Shown: piece after piece, positions 25,956-35,049 of the stretch
How the letters are laid out: each line of letters begins with the position of its first letter
Position numbering within the stretch: the stretch's first letter is position 1
Source: Methylocystis sp. H62
Lineage (GTDB): Bacteria; Pseudomonadota; Alphaproteobacteria; Rhizobiales; Beijerinckiaceae
Direction: 5' to 3'
DNA: 64,000 nt
Assembly: GCF_015709515.1 (NCBI RefSeq)
Contig: NZ_JADNQZ010000053.1
Coordinates: 152,124 to 216,123 of the forward strand
Translations under genes and position numbers: made by a program
Notes under the pieces: generated by a model
The model's database searches: none
The model's input: the letters and a program-made list of their open reading frames with translations, nothing else
Told to the model about the DNA's origin: nothing

Positions 25956-26426
25956 ATGAGCGCTCCGACCGAAGTCGAACTCTTCTACATGAAGGGCAAA
26001 ATCGAACGATGGATTCGCTTCGGCAAGCCGATCGCCGAGCGCACGCTCGATCGACGGCGGCGCATCGCGACTTTCGAAGCGGGCGCAATTTTCGCGTTCA
26101 TGCGCTGGGCCTCGAACGGCCACGGGACCCTTGTTTCGCGCGTCGACATTTTACGCGCCTGCAACGCCGGCGAGGTCTGTTCGACGGTCCCTGGCGTCAG
26201 ACCGGGCGCAGAAATTTTGCTGCGCGCCGTCGGCTGGGACAAGGTTCAACGGGTCTTGAGAGCGATCGACGTCGTCGAGGCGCTCGGCTTTGCGCCGCAG
26301 GAAATCTGTCCCGATCACTGGCGCCACATTCACAACCGATTGGCCGCCGGATTGTCGCCTCGCCCCTATTCGCGCGAGCGCCATCGCGCATGGCTGCTGC
26401 GCTCAACGATCGAAGTTCAATCATGA
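25956..26426 (+). CDS. DUF2840 family protein
   Basis: A 156-residue protein of the DUF2840 family, found almost only between repA and traF in this kind of ICE. Typical blocks are VELFYMKGKIERWIRFGKPI and FAFMRWASNGHGTLVSRVDI, with a C-terminal CPDHWRHIHNRL. The stop codon overlaps the traF start by four bases, so it is part of the transfer operon. The function is unknown. Confidence 0.82.
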   Translation: MSAPTEVELFYMKGKIERWIRFGKPIAERTLDRRRRIATFEAGAIFAFMRWASNGHGTLVSRVDILRACNAGEVCSTVPGVRPGAEILLRAVGWDKVQRVLRAIDVVEALGFAPQEICPDHWRHIHNRLAAGLSPRPYSRERHRAWLLRSTIEVQS

Positions 26427-26926
26427 AAATTCTCACAGTCATGCTCCTTTCCTGCGGCGCGCTCGCACTTACGTCCTTCGTTCCCCGCGAGCCGCTCGTC
26501 GTCTGGAACGCGTCGGCCAGTGTCCCTGTCGGGCTCTATGCTGTGCGGCCGATCGGCAATCTGACCGTCACCGATCTTGTCGTCGCCCGTCCTCCAGAAT
26601 CGCTCGCCGATTGGCTCGCGGAACGCAGCTATCTCCCCAAGGGTGCGCCGCTCCTCAAACGGGTGGTGGGATTGCCGGGACAAAAAATTTGCCGCGACGG
26701 ACTCTCCGTCACCGTCGACGGCGTTATCGTGGCCGAGGCGCGCGAGCGGGATCACGCCGGTCGGCCGCTGCCCGTCTGGCACGGATGCTTTGTTCTCCTT
26801 CCCGGCGAAGTCTTTCTCCTCAACTGGGACGAGCCGGCGTCGCTCGACGGACGCTATTTCGGCGCGTTCCCGATCCAAGCGATCATCGGACGCGCCGCGC
26901 CTCTCTGGACGAGGGAGGACGATTGA
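26423..26926 (+). CDS. traF: TraF, conjugative S26-type signal peptidase
   Basis: A 167-residue protease of the S26 family. It carries an N-terminal membrane anchor (LTVMLLSCGALALTSF), the nucleophile motif S-x-P-x-G at Ser33 (NASASVPVGLY) and the general-base lysine Lys79 (GAPLLKRVVGLPG). In RP4-type conjugation, TraF cyclises the pilin TrbC after removing its C-terminal peptide, which fits the trbC gene at 44087. The ATG overlaps the DUF2840 stop, and the TGA overlaps the next start by one base. Confidence 0.92.
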   Translation: MKILTVMLLSCGALALTSFVPREPLVVWNASASVPVGLYAVRPIGNLTVTDLVVARPPESLADWLAERSYLPKGAPLLKRVVGLPGQKICRDGLSVTVDGVIVAEARERDHAGRPLPVWHGCFVLLPGEVFLLNWDEPASLDGRYFGAFPIQAIIGRAAPLWTREDD

Positions 26927-27774
26927 TGATGGCTCCCCCGATCGCCTTTTTGTCGCGCGACGCGCATCACGCCTGTCGTAAGTCCGCAAGTCGCGCAGCA
27001 GCGATTGGCGCACTCCTTTGCGCTATGGCCGCATCGCCGGCCCAATCCCAAGCGGTCGGCGTTCGCGCGGCGTCGAGCACTCGATCGTCGACAAATGTCG
27101 TCGCAAACGCCATCCAGGAAGCGTCTCGACGATTCCACGTCCCGGCGAATTGGATAGGTGCCGTCATGCGCGCCGAAAGCGATGGCGACGACAAATCCGT
27201 CTCGGAAAAAGGCGCGATCGGCCTGATGCAGGTCATGCCGAAGACATACGCTGAGCTACAGACCAAACTCGGTCTTGGTCCCGATCCCTTCGATCCGCGC
27301 GACAACATTTTGGCCGGTGCGGCCTATCTCGCCGAGATGATCGAACACTATGGCGAGACGGGATTTCTCGCCGCCTATAACGCCGGTCCGCGGCGCTATG
27401 AAGAGCTTCTCCGACGTGGCCGGCCCTTGCCGGTAGAGACTACGGATTATGTCGCGCGACTGGCGCCCGAGTTGGGCTTCGCCGACAATCCGGCCGCACG
27501 AATTCCCGCGCTGTTCGACGCGCTCCGCTCGCCGGTGTTCATCACTTTGACGACGCTGAAATTCGCGCGAGAAGCGACCGCGGACGGCGGCGTCAACAGC
27601 ACTTCGAGGAGCCAAAAGGCCGCTCCTCATCCACTTTTTCAGGCGCAGCGGAACGGCGAGTTTCTTGCACGCGATTCGCACTCGGACGCTGCTACGAAGG
27701 CGCTGTTGGGCGCCGTTTCTCCGCGCACGGCCTACCTTTTTGTCGCTCGCCCAGTCTCGGAATCAGCCCGATGA
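26926..27774 (+). CDS. Lytic transglycosylase of the transfer system
   Basis: A 282-residue periplasmic enzyme with a signal peptide (AAIGALLCAMAASPAQS) and an SLT domain. The catalytic Glu lies in AVMRAESDGDDKSVSEKGAIG, followed by LMQVMPKTYAEL and AYNAGP. It opens peptidoglycan locally so the secretion apparatus can be built. The C-terminal 100 residues are low in conservation. The start overlaps the traF stop (TGATG), which argues for cotranslation. Confidence 0.9.
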   Translation: MMAPPIAFLSRDAHHACRKSASRAAAIGALLCAMAASPAQSQAVGVRAASSTRSSTNVVANAIQEASRRFHVPANWIGAVMRAESDGDDKSVSEKGAIGLMQVMPKTYAELQTKLGLGPDPFDPRDNILAGAAYLAEMIEHYGETGFLAAYNAGPRRYEELLRRGRPLPVETTDYVARLAPELGFADNPAARIPALFDALRSPVFITLTTLKFAREATADGGVNSTSRSQKAAPHPLFQAQRNGEFLARDSHSDAATKALLGAVSPRTAYLFVARPVSESAR

Positions 27775-27784
27775 CCGCTGGGTC

Positions 27785-27900
27785 ACTCTATCGCAAGATA
27801 GCGAAGTCTCTCGCGCCTTTGCGCGAGGGGACCGCCGCGGGAGCGATAGCGAGCGAAGGATGGCAAGATAAAAGAGACAGCCTGCGGCTCTCTCGGGCGG
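27785..27900 (-). other. Candidate origin of transfer (oriT)
   Basis: The 243-base gap before the relaxase gene is rich in hairpins: CTATC-GCAA-GATAG (27788-27801) and CTCGCGC-CTTT-GCGCGAG (27810-27827). On the minus strand the first reads CTTCGCTATCTTGC, close to the RP4 nick region CTTCACCTATCCTGCCC, and a second TATCTTGCCA lies at 27870-27861. The relaxase next door is of the same P-type group. No nick has been shown. Confidence 0.42.
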
Positions 27901-28017
27901 TCGTTTTGGCGTTGCTCGTCAACATGTTCGCATAGGCTGCGTATTCGAGGAGAAGCCTGTCCGTTTTGACAAGCCGTTGTACAGACTCATCAAATTTCAC
28001 CTCGGCGGATTTCTGCC

Positions 28018-29757
28018 ATGTCTCATGACGACGAAATCAACATTCGTCCTGGCCGCATCCGATCGAAGACGCCGATAAAGGGGAAGAGCTTTGTTGCGCG
28101 GGTTCTCGCGGCGACGCAGAAGTCCGGCGGACTGCATCGCTCTGGCGCGCGCGGAAGCAGTCGCGGTGCCTTTGGACGCGGCCGCGCCGCGAGCCTCGGC
28201 GCGCTGCGCGGTCTGAACGCAAAATCCCGCCATGTCGTTGTAAAGGCGCGGGTCGCCCGGCACAGCCAGAAATCGGCGCCGCTTTCCGCTCACCTGTCCT
28301 ATCTTCGCCGCGACGGCGTCACGCGCGATGGCGCGCCGGGCAGAATGTTCGACGCGGCCGGCGACGAAGCGGATGCGCGCGTTTTCGCCGAACGCTGCCA
28401 GGGTGACCGTCATCATTTTCGATTCATTGTCTCCCCAGATGACGCCGCCGAGCTCTCCGACCTTCGCGCCTTCACGCGCGATCTCATGGCAGAAATGTCG
28501 CGCGATCTCGGCTCCACGATCGATTGGGTGGCGGTCGATCATTGGAACACCGAGCATCCACACATCCATGTCCTGGTTCGCGGACGAACCGACGACGGCG
28601 GGGATCTGGTGATCAATCGCGACTATATCAGCCGCGGCTTCCGCGCCCGCGCCGAGCAGCTCGTCACGCTGGAGCTTGGTCCTCGCAGCGAGCAGGAAAT
28701 CCGCCGCGCTCTGGACAGGCAGGTCGACGCCGATTGCTGGACGTCGCTCGATCAAGCCCTTGCGCGCGAGGGTGCCTGCCATGACGGGTTGATCGACCTG
28801 CGACCTGTTGGCAACCGGGCTCAGGATGCCGAGCGAACGGTGCTTGTCGCCCGCGCCCGCAAGCTAGAGAGACTCGGCCTCGCGGCGCCGACCGGCCCAG
28901 GACAATGGGTCATGGCCGAGAACGCGGAGACTACGTTGCGCGCGCTCGGCGAGCGCGGTGACATAATCAAGCGCATCCATCGCGGTTTGAGCGAACGTGT
29001 TCTCGATCGCGCCACGGCAGAATTCGTGCTCGACGCCGAGACTCGCGGCGATCCGATCATCGGCCGGTTTCTGTCTCGCGGCCTCGACGACGAGCTGAAG
29101 GGTTCTGCCTTCGCGATCATCGACGGCGTGGACGGCCGCACCCACCATGTCCGGCTCAAAGATCTCGACGCGACCAGCGACGCCGCTCTAGGCGCCATCG
29201 TCGAGGCAAGGCGCATTGCGTCGCGCGATGGTGAATCGTCGCGCCTCGACCTCGCCGTGCGCTCCGATCTCGCGCTCGCTGATCAAGTTCACGCGCCGGG
29301 CGCGACATGGCTCGATCGGCGCCTGCTCGACAGGGAGCCGATGCCACTTTCCGAGAACGGTTTCGGCCGCGACGTGCGCGACGCGCTGGAGGCTCGCACA
29401 GAGCATCTTGTCTCAGAAGGACTCGCAAACCGACAAGGTCAGCGCATCGTCTTCGCCCGCGACTTGCTCGATACGCTGCGAAGCCGGGAACTCGATGCAG
29501 CCGGTGGGCGCATCGCTGCCGAAACCGGCCTCCCGCGCCACGCCGTCGCTGAGGGAGAAACCGTCGCCGGCGTCTATCGCAGTCGCCTCACGCTCGCCTC
29601 CGGTCGCTTCGCTATGATTGACGACGGGCTCGGCTTCCAGCTCGTGCCCTGGGCGCCGTCGCTGGAGAAGGAAATCGGCAAGCAGGTTTCTGGCGTCATG
29701 TCGCCGGGCGGCGGAGTGGATTGGAGCTTTGGGCGCAAACGTGGAATCGGGCGATAG
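28018..29757 (+). CDS. MOBP-type relaxase with DUF3363 (VirD2-like)
   Basis: A 579-residue relaxase that nicks oriT and pilots the transferred strand. The basic N-terminus precedes motif I (APLSAHLSYLRRDG, Tyr in SYLRR) and the metal-binding histidine motif WNTEHPHIHVLVRG at about residues 181-194. A long DUF3363 domain follows, with ERLGLA, HRGLSERVLDRATA, VDWSFGRKRGIGR at the end. The length is normal for ICE relaxases of this type. It starts after the candidate oriT and ends the first transfer block; cargo begins 250 bases later. Confidence 0.93.
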   Translation: MSHDDEINIRPGRIRSKTPIKGKSFVARVLAATQKSGGLHRSGARGSSRGAFGRGRAASLGALRGLNAKSRHVVVKARVARHSQKSAPLSAHLSYLRRDGVTRDGAPGRMFDAAGDEADARVFAERCQGDRHHFRFIVSPDDAAELSDLRAFTRDLMAEMSRDLGSTIDWVAVDHWNTEHPHIHVLVRGRTDDGGDLVINRDYISRGFRARAEQLVTLELGPRSEQEIRRALDRQVDADCWTSLDQALAREGACHDGLIDLRPVGNRAQDAERTVLVARARKLERLGLAAPTGPGQWVMAENAETTLRALGERGDIIKRIHRGLSERVLDRATAEFVLDAETRGDPIIGRFLSRGLDDELKGSAFAIIDGVDGRTHHVRLKDLDATSDAALGAIVEARRIASRDGESSRLDLAVRSDLALADQVHAPGATWLDRRLLDREPMPLSENGFGRDVRDALEARTEHLVSEGLANRQGQRIVFARDLLDTLRSRELDAAGGRIAAETGLPRHAVAEGETVAGVYRSRLTLASGRFAMIDDGLGFQLVPWAPSLEKEIGKQVSGVMSPGGGVDWSFGRKRGIGR

Positions 29758-30011
29758 GTGTCTTTTCTGTCAATGAGCGGCTTTCGCGAATGGGACCGTG
29801 TGAACTTCCGCTTGTGATCCAAGGCTGGTCCTTTGGAAGGTCTGCTTTTCGGCAGGTTGCAGGCTAGCTTAGGCCAATTTTTTCTTTTTCTATCGGAGCA
29901 TATCATCTGTCGTGGATGAGCTTAATTAACCTGTAGCTAGACAAGCTGGCGCGGTGGAATAGTGTCGTTGCCGGAAGGGCGCCTGACGGTGCCGTGAGCG
30001 GGGAAAGAGTC

Positions 30012-31769
30012 ATGGCGCCGGCACCCACAGCCAATGAGATTACAGTGCGAGAGGTGCTTGCGAAATTGGAAGCCGAGTTCGCCCCTGTTGCCGATGCGGT
30101 CGAGAATGGCGAGTTTGCTCTTTGGGTCGGCTCGGGAATTTCAAGGCAGGCACCCAATCTCGGCAACCTCATCGAACGGGCCGTCGACTATATCCGCGAG
30201 CGAGCAATCGATCCCATTACGGCAGCTGCCTATATGCCAGCACTCAAGGAAGCGCTCGTGCTTGCAGAGGTCGAACCGGAAAGTGTCGAGGCACAATATG
30301 GACAGCCTTTCGCGGTCTGGCCAGAGCACGACGCGATCATCGACCGCCTGTGGACCAAATACTCCCGCGTCCTCGACATCCGTATCGCCGGAACGGCCGC
30401 AGATTTCATTCTGTGGGATGCGATCGACATCAGGCAGGCCTTCGAACATGCCGAGCCGCCCGCCGCGGAGCATCTATGTATTGCGATCCTCATACTCGAA
30501 GGCGCGATACAGTCCGTTGCGTCGGCAAATTGGGATGGCTTCATCGAAGCGGCCGTTGAGCGGCTGAGCAACGGCGTGCCGGCCGTCCTGCAGGTCGTTG
30601 TCGATCCCGATCAGCTACGGGGACCCGCCGGTAGGGCGCGGTTGCTGAAGTTCCATGGGTGCATCGTGCATGCCACGCGCGAACCGCTAGTCTTTCGGCG
30701 ATTCCTGACCGGAAGCTACACTCAGATCATGGACTGGCCGGAGAAGGCTGAGTTCGCAGCGATGCGCAATGCGGTCGTCGGGCTTGCGACGGCTCAGAAG
30801 ACGCTCGTGCTTGGGCTGTCGATCCAAGACAACAATCTCCAGACGCTCTTCGCGCGCGCCAAGGCAACGCATGCCTGGCCGTGGCCCTGCACGCCGGCTG
30901 CCCCGGCGCATATCTTCTGCGAGGACAATATCCGGCAAGGTCAGCGCGATGTGTTACGCCTCTCCTATGGCGATGCATACAATGACAATCCCGCCGCCAT
31001 TCATGACGCCACGCTGCTGCGCGCCTGGGGGGAGAAGGTGCTGATCGCGCTCGTCCTGAAGCTTCTTGCGGACAAACTCACCCGGTTGATGGAGCTTGGT
31101 CTCACTGCCGTTGGGAAACGACCGATCGCCGACGCGCTCGAACCCTTGCTGAAGGCATTGAGGGACGACATATCGGATCTCGCGGTCCCCACTCTCGGGG
31201 CGCAGAACCGGGCCGACTTCGTGAACCAGGCCATCGCGTTATGGTCGCGGATGCTTTCGGTGTTCCGAAGCGGCAGCCTGCCCGGAAATCCGGCTGCCTA
31301 TGAGACGTTGAGCAACTCGACGCCCCACCTCATTGCGGCCGACCAGAACGCCCAAGCCATGTGCCTCGGACGCCTTGGGGTCGCTTTGTCGCTCCTCCAA
31401 TTTGGACGCACAGCCGGTCTCTGGGAGCTGCGTCAACCGATCGCGAACGCCGTGACGTCAGGGGCGATAACCGCTCGCGCATCGCGTCCGGACGGGGTGG
31501 ATCGCCCGCTCTTCATCGTCAAGTCCGCCACGGACGCGATCGCCCTCAAAAGCAACGGGGCCTTCGCCAATGACAATGCGATCGTCGTCCATGCTGACGA
31601 CACTTGGCATCAGATGGCGGGAGGCGGCGCTAGCGCTCGGCGCGTGCGCGCCGCGCCGGGGCGGACCGGACATGTCGGCGAGACGCATGTCAGTCTTGGC
31701 GACTTGCTTTCGCGTTGCAGCGATGCCGCGACGCTTCAAAAGGAATTTGTCACGGAGATGATGCTTTGA
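30012..31769 (+). CDS. SIR2-domain effector of an ABC three-component-type operon
   Basis: A 585-residue protein with an N-terminal SIR2-like NAD-binding domain: FALWVGSGIS (Gly40-Ser44), ASANWDGFIE with Asn173 and Asp175 in the position of the family 'TTNYD' motif, LKFHGC with the active-site-type His215, and LVLGLSIQDNNL. The remaining 300 residues show no domain I recognise. Prokaryotic SIR2 proteins of this kind degrade NAD as abortive-infection effectors. I chose the ATG at 30012, which follows GGGGAAAG; a GTG six codons earlier is possible. Its TGA overlaps the start of the middle gene, and the third gene is a zinc-hook ABC ATPase, so the three form one operon. Confidence 0.78.
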   Translation: MAPAPTANEITVREVLAKLEAEFAPVADAVENGEFALWVGSGISRQAPNLGNLIERAVDYIRERAIDPITAAAYMPALKEALVLAEVEPESVEAQYGQPFAVWPEHDAIIDRLWTKYSRVLDIRIAGTAADFILWDAIDIRQAFEHAEPPAAEHLCIAILILEGAIQSVASANWDGFIEAAVERLSNGVPAVLQVVVDPDQLRGPAGRARLLKFHGCIVHATREPLVFRRFLTGSYTQIMDWPEKAEFAAMRNAVVGLATAQKTLVLGLSIQDNNLQTLFARAKATHAWPWPCTPAAPAHIFCEDNIRQGQRDVLRLSYGDAYNDNPAAIHDATLLRAWGEKVLIALVLKLLADKLTRLMELGLTAVGKRPIADALEPLLKALRDDISDLAVPTLGAQNRADFVNQAIALWSRMLSVFRSGSLPGNPAAYETLSNSTPHLIAADQNAQAMCLGRLGVALSLLQFGRTAGLWELRQPIANAVTSGAITARASRPDGVDRPLFIVKSATDAIALKSNGAFANDNAIVVHADDTWHQMAGGGASARRVRAAPGRTGHVGETHVSLGDLLSRCSDAATLQKEFVTEMML

Positions 31770-32392
31770 GTTCGCCCCTCGTACATGCGATCCAGGACCG
31801 CCTCCGCGGTGCCGGCTACAGCGACCTCCCGACGCCTTTCAAGGTGGCGGGCGTCGAGTTCGCGTTCACCGGGGCGATGCATGGTCGCGACGGGCGGGCG
31901 CTGGATCTCGTTCTCCTGGTCGACACCACAACGGGAGACTTTGGCGATCGCGACGGCGGGCGCGTCCGACAACGGGTGGAAGCGTTGAGCCGCGCTCTAG
32001 ACGTCACCGGCTCACGCTATCTCGTGACGGTGATCCTCGCAGGCGCAGTGCTGGCGGAAGGCGTCGAAGCGCTGTCCGAGACCTGCCGCGTGTTGCTGGT
32101 CGAAAGCATCGCGCTCGATGACCAAGACAAGCCGGCGGACGAGACGGCGGAACGCCAGCTCGACGATCGTATCCGCGTGCTAATGCCGCTCAGGCTTCCC
32201 GTTCCGATCGCAGATGCTCAGGACGGCAGCGGGTCGGCCATTGAACAGCTCGTTCACGCCCTTCCCGCTGGCACGAACAAGTCCCTTGTCAATGCGGTGA
32301 TTGCCGCATCAAGTGCCGGAGAGCTGGCGGTGACGGATGCTGCGGCGCTGGTGATCAATGGTGCGTTTCAGTCCGAACCGGGAGGTGAGTAG
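31766..32392 (+). CDS. Middle component of the SIR2/ABC operon
   Basis: A 208-residue protein with no family I can name. I chose the TTG at 31766, overlapping the SIR2 stop (TTGA), because there is no in-frame ATG and the sequence turns protein-like there (LVHAIQDRLRGAGY). Visible features are a beta-rich core (VEFAFTGAMHG, DLVLLVDTTTGDF, YLVTVILAG) and helical C-terminal parts. In ABC-three-component systems, a small variable protein sits between effector and ATPase and links them; position and size fit that role here. This is inference from gene order, not from sequence similarity. Confidence 0.6.
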   Translation: MSSPLVHAIQDRLRGAGYSDLPTPFKVAGVEFAFTGAMHGRDGRALDLVLLVDTTTGDFGDRDGGRVRQRVEALSRALDVTGSRYLVTVILAGAVLAEGVEALSETCRVLLVESIALDDQDKPADETAERQLDDRIRVLMPLRLPVPIADAQDGSGSAIEQLVHALPAGTNKSLVNAVIAASSAGELAVTDAAALVINGAFQSEPGGE

Positions 32393-32394
32393 TC

Positions 32395-34827
32395 GTGAGC
32401 GACCTCATCCTCAAGAGCCTCGACATCAAGAACTTCCGCAGCATCCGCGGCCAAGTCTATGCGCCACTCGACGCCAAGGTAGTAATTGTCCATGGCGAGA
32501 ATGGCGCGGGAAAGACGAGCTTGCTGTCTGCCATCGAGCTGGCACTTACCGGTCGTGTTCAGTCGTTGGAACGCGCTGACCCAGGCTATGAGAAGCAATT
32601 GCTGCACCGCTCGGCGACCGAGGGGAGCATTTTGCTGAAGGCCTTCGCCGGGACATCGGAACAACGCTTTGAGGCGGTGCTGAATGCAGTCGGTGCGCAG
32701 TCGATCGCCGCGCTGGACGAACACCGCGCCACCTTCTTCCGGGAACGGGCATTCTTACCGCAATCTCTGCTCGGCCAGCTACTCCAGATCTATCAGGATG
32801 CAGGGCACGATGCGGCATCCCCCCTCGCACAGTTTGTGGGCAACCTCTTGGGGCTTGATCAGCTGGACGCCCTTGAAGCTGGACTGAAGCCCCTCGCGGA
32901 TGTGCGCAACGTCCGCAAGAATGTGGACGGCTGGCTGGCGGCCGAAAATGAGAAGTCGCGCGTCGACTTGCGGCTCTCTGACCAGCGCAAGACGCGCGAC
33001 GCCTTGAATGAGCAGGTTCGGAGCGCTCTCAGCGAACTCGCGATGCTTTGCACTGCGCTCGCGCCGTCCGTCGGGGTGCGGGAGGAGACGCTGGATGAAG
33101 TCGCGGCAGCACTTTCGGAGAGCAGTGACTCTGAAGCCTTCGCACGGCTGACGGACCAGCAGCGGAGGTTGGCCTCGATCCGGCGTGAAATCGACGCGGC
33201 GCGAAGCGCGGCGGTTTCCAATGCCGGCCTCGCGCCGGCCGGCTCGGACGAACCCAGCAGGGTGTTTGCGCTCTGGGAAGCGGAATATGGAGAGCGCGTC
33301 AGCGCGCTCCGCAGCCGTGTTGAAGGCCTGCTGCCCGATGTCTCGCTGCCGAGTGATCTTGAGCAGTTCGCGGAAGCAGCTCTGACGCGGCTCCGCACCG
33401 AGCAGAAGCAGTTTTCCGACCGCGCGTCACAGGCGCGGGCCGATATCGCGCGTCACGCGGTGGCGCAGGATGAGCGCGATGTGGCGCAGCGCCAGCGTGG
33501 CACGATCGATCAAGAAGTCGCCCGCTTGTCTAGCACTGCGGGCAGTCTCGGGTCGGCATTGGCGGAGCTGACATCGTTCATCACCGACGAAATTTGCCCA
33601 GTCTGCGATCGAGATTTCACTGAAGTGAGCAAAGTCCCGCTCCACGAACATGTCCATGGTAAGGTGCGGACCTTGTCTGCATCAGCGGAGCGGTTGCTGA
33701 TCCTCGGACGCACCCGGAGCGAAGTGCAGGTCACTCTCGAGCGGCTGGACCGCGAGATCGAGTCGATCGCCGCGCGCAGACTCGAAGAGGAAGCGCTGGC
33801 CGAACTCGACCGATCGCTGGCCTCCATCGAGGCATTGATCAACGAGCTCGAGGCCGTGATCGAGGCGCTTCGCGAAGGCGGGCGATTGCGCGCGGCTGAC
33901 GTCGCTGCGCGGCGTGCAGTAAGCGAAGCCCAGTCACGTCATGTGTCGCTTGCCGCCGCGCGCGACACTTTGAGCGAATTTGCGCTTTCAATCGGAGCGC
34001 CTGCACTCGAGGAGGGCGAGTCCTTCGATGCAGCCGCGCCGCGGCTGTATGCGCTTCTGGCGGCCCAGGCGACCCGCTTCGAGGAGCGGCTTTCCATGCG
34101 GCGTAAGGGCACCGACCATATCGCTACGATCCGCGCGGCAGTCACGCGTCGACAGGAAGCCGACGCACGGATTTCGGCAGACTTTGCGTCCTGGCAGCGC
34201 GCCGAGCAGGCCCTCGAGCGCGCGCAGGCTTTGCGCGATCAGGGCAACGCGATCCGGAGCGCCGTCGACAGGGTTCGCTCTGCCATCATTCGCCGGGAGT
34301 TTAACGACCGCCTCAATTGCCTGTGGCGCGATCTTTTCGTGCGCTTGGCGCCGGGTGAGCCGTTTGTGCCCGCATTTCGGATCCCGGAATCGTCTACACA
34401 GAGGCTCCAGCCCAAGCTTATCACGGAGCATCGGGACGGTGGCGACGCTGGCGGAACGCCGGGCGCCATGCTGAGCGCCGGCAATCTCAATACCGCGGCA
34501 CTGACCTTGTTCATCGCGCTGCATCTCTCGGTGCCCAAGGAACTACCTTGGTTGATCCTCGATGATCCGGTGCAGTCGATGGACGACGTTCATATCGCCC
34601 ATTTCGCGGCGCTGCTCAGGACGTTGTCTAAAGAACATAGCCGCCAGGTGATGATTGCGGTCCATGATCGCCAGCTGTTCGAGTATCTCAGACTTGAGCT
34701 TAGCCCAGCCTTTCCGCAGGACAGCCTGCTAACCCTTGAGCTGTCGCGCGGCCCACGCAGGGACAGCGTTTGCATCTCGAAGCGGTTCTCGTTCAAGGAA
34801 GAGACGGCCCTACTTTTCGCCGCTTAA
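32395..34827 (+). CDS. SMC/Rad50-like ABC ATPase with zinc hook
   Basis: An 810-residue ATPase. The Walker A motif GENGAGKTS is at residues 34-42 of an N-terminal lobe starting LKSLDIKNFRSIRG. A long coiled coil follows with a Rad50-type CPVC hook at 401-404. The C-terminal lobe has the ABC signature LSAGNL at about 697, Walker B LPWLILDDPVQSMDD at about 716 and an H-loop His in IAVHDRQL. It likely dimerises, binds DNA or a phage-derived structure and licenses the SIR2 effector. A GTG start at 32395 follows GGGAGGTGAG at good distance and lies 2 bases after the preceding stop. Confidence 0.85.
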   Translation: MSDLILKSLDIKNFRSIRGQVYAPLDAKVVIVHGENGAGKTSLLSAIELALTGRVQSLERADPGYEKQLLHRSATEGSILLKAFAGTSEQRFEAVLNAVGAQSIAALDEHRATFFRERAFLPQSLLGQLLQIYQDAGHDAASPLAQFVGNLLGLDQLDALEAGLKPLADVRNVRKNVDGWLAAENEKSRVDLRLSDQRKTRDALNEQVRSALSELAMLCTALAPSVGVREETLDEVAAALSESSDSEAFARLTDQQRRLASIRREIDAARSAAVSNAGLAPAGSDEPSRVFALWEAEYGERVSALRSRVEGLLPDVSLPSDLEQFAEAALTRLRTEQKQFSDRASQARADIARHAVAQDERDVAQRQRGTIDQEVARLSSTAGSLGSALAELTSFITDEICPVCDRDFTEVSKVPLHEHVHGKVRTLSASAERLLILGRTRSEVQVTLERLDREIESIAARRLEEEALAELDRSLASIEALINELEAVIEALREGGRLRAADVAARRAVSEAQSRHVSLAAARDTLSEFALSIGAPALEEGESFDAAAPRLYALLAAQATRFEERLSMRRKGTDHIATIRAAVTRRQEADARISADFASWQRAEQALERAQALRDQGNAIRSAVDRVRSAIIRREFNDRLNCLWRDLFVRLAPGEPFVPAFRIPESSTQRLQPKLITEHRDGGDAGGTPGAMLSAGNLNTAALTLFIALHLSVPKELPWLILDDPVQSMDDVHIAHFAALLRTLSKEHSRQVMIAVHDRQLFEYLRLELSPAFPQDSLLTLELSRGPRRDSVCISKRFSFKEETALLFAA

Positions 34828-35049
34828 GACGCATGACGTTGGGTAACAAAGCCAGCGAAGGTCGTATCAAGGTTCACCGCAAGTTTTTGCCACCAGCGTC
34901 CACTCGTCGGCGTGGCCGAGTGACCGCAAATGAGGCGCAAACGGGAAATTCAGTCCGACCCGCTGCACGCCAGTTGTGGAGCGCGTTTCAGCCTTAGACG
35001 ATTCCTGGACTGTGCCATTTTTCAAATTCTCACGGCGTCGTGACGCCGA

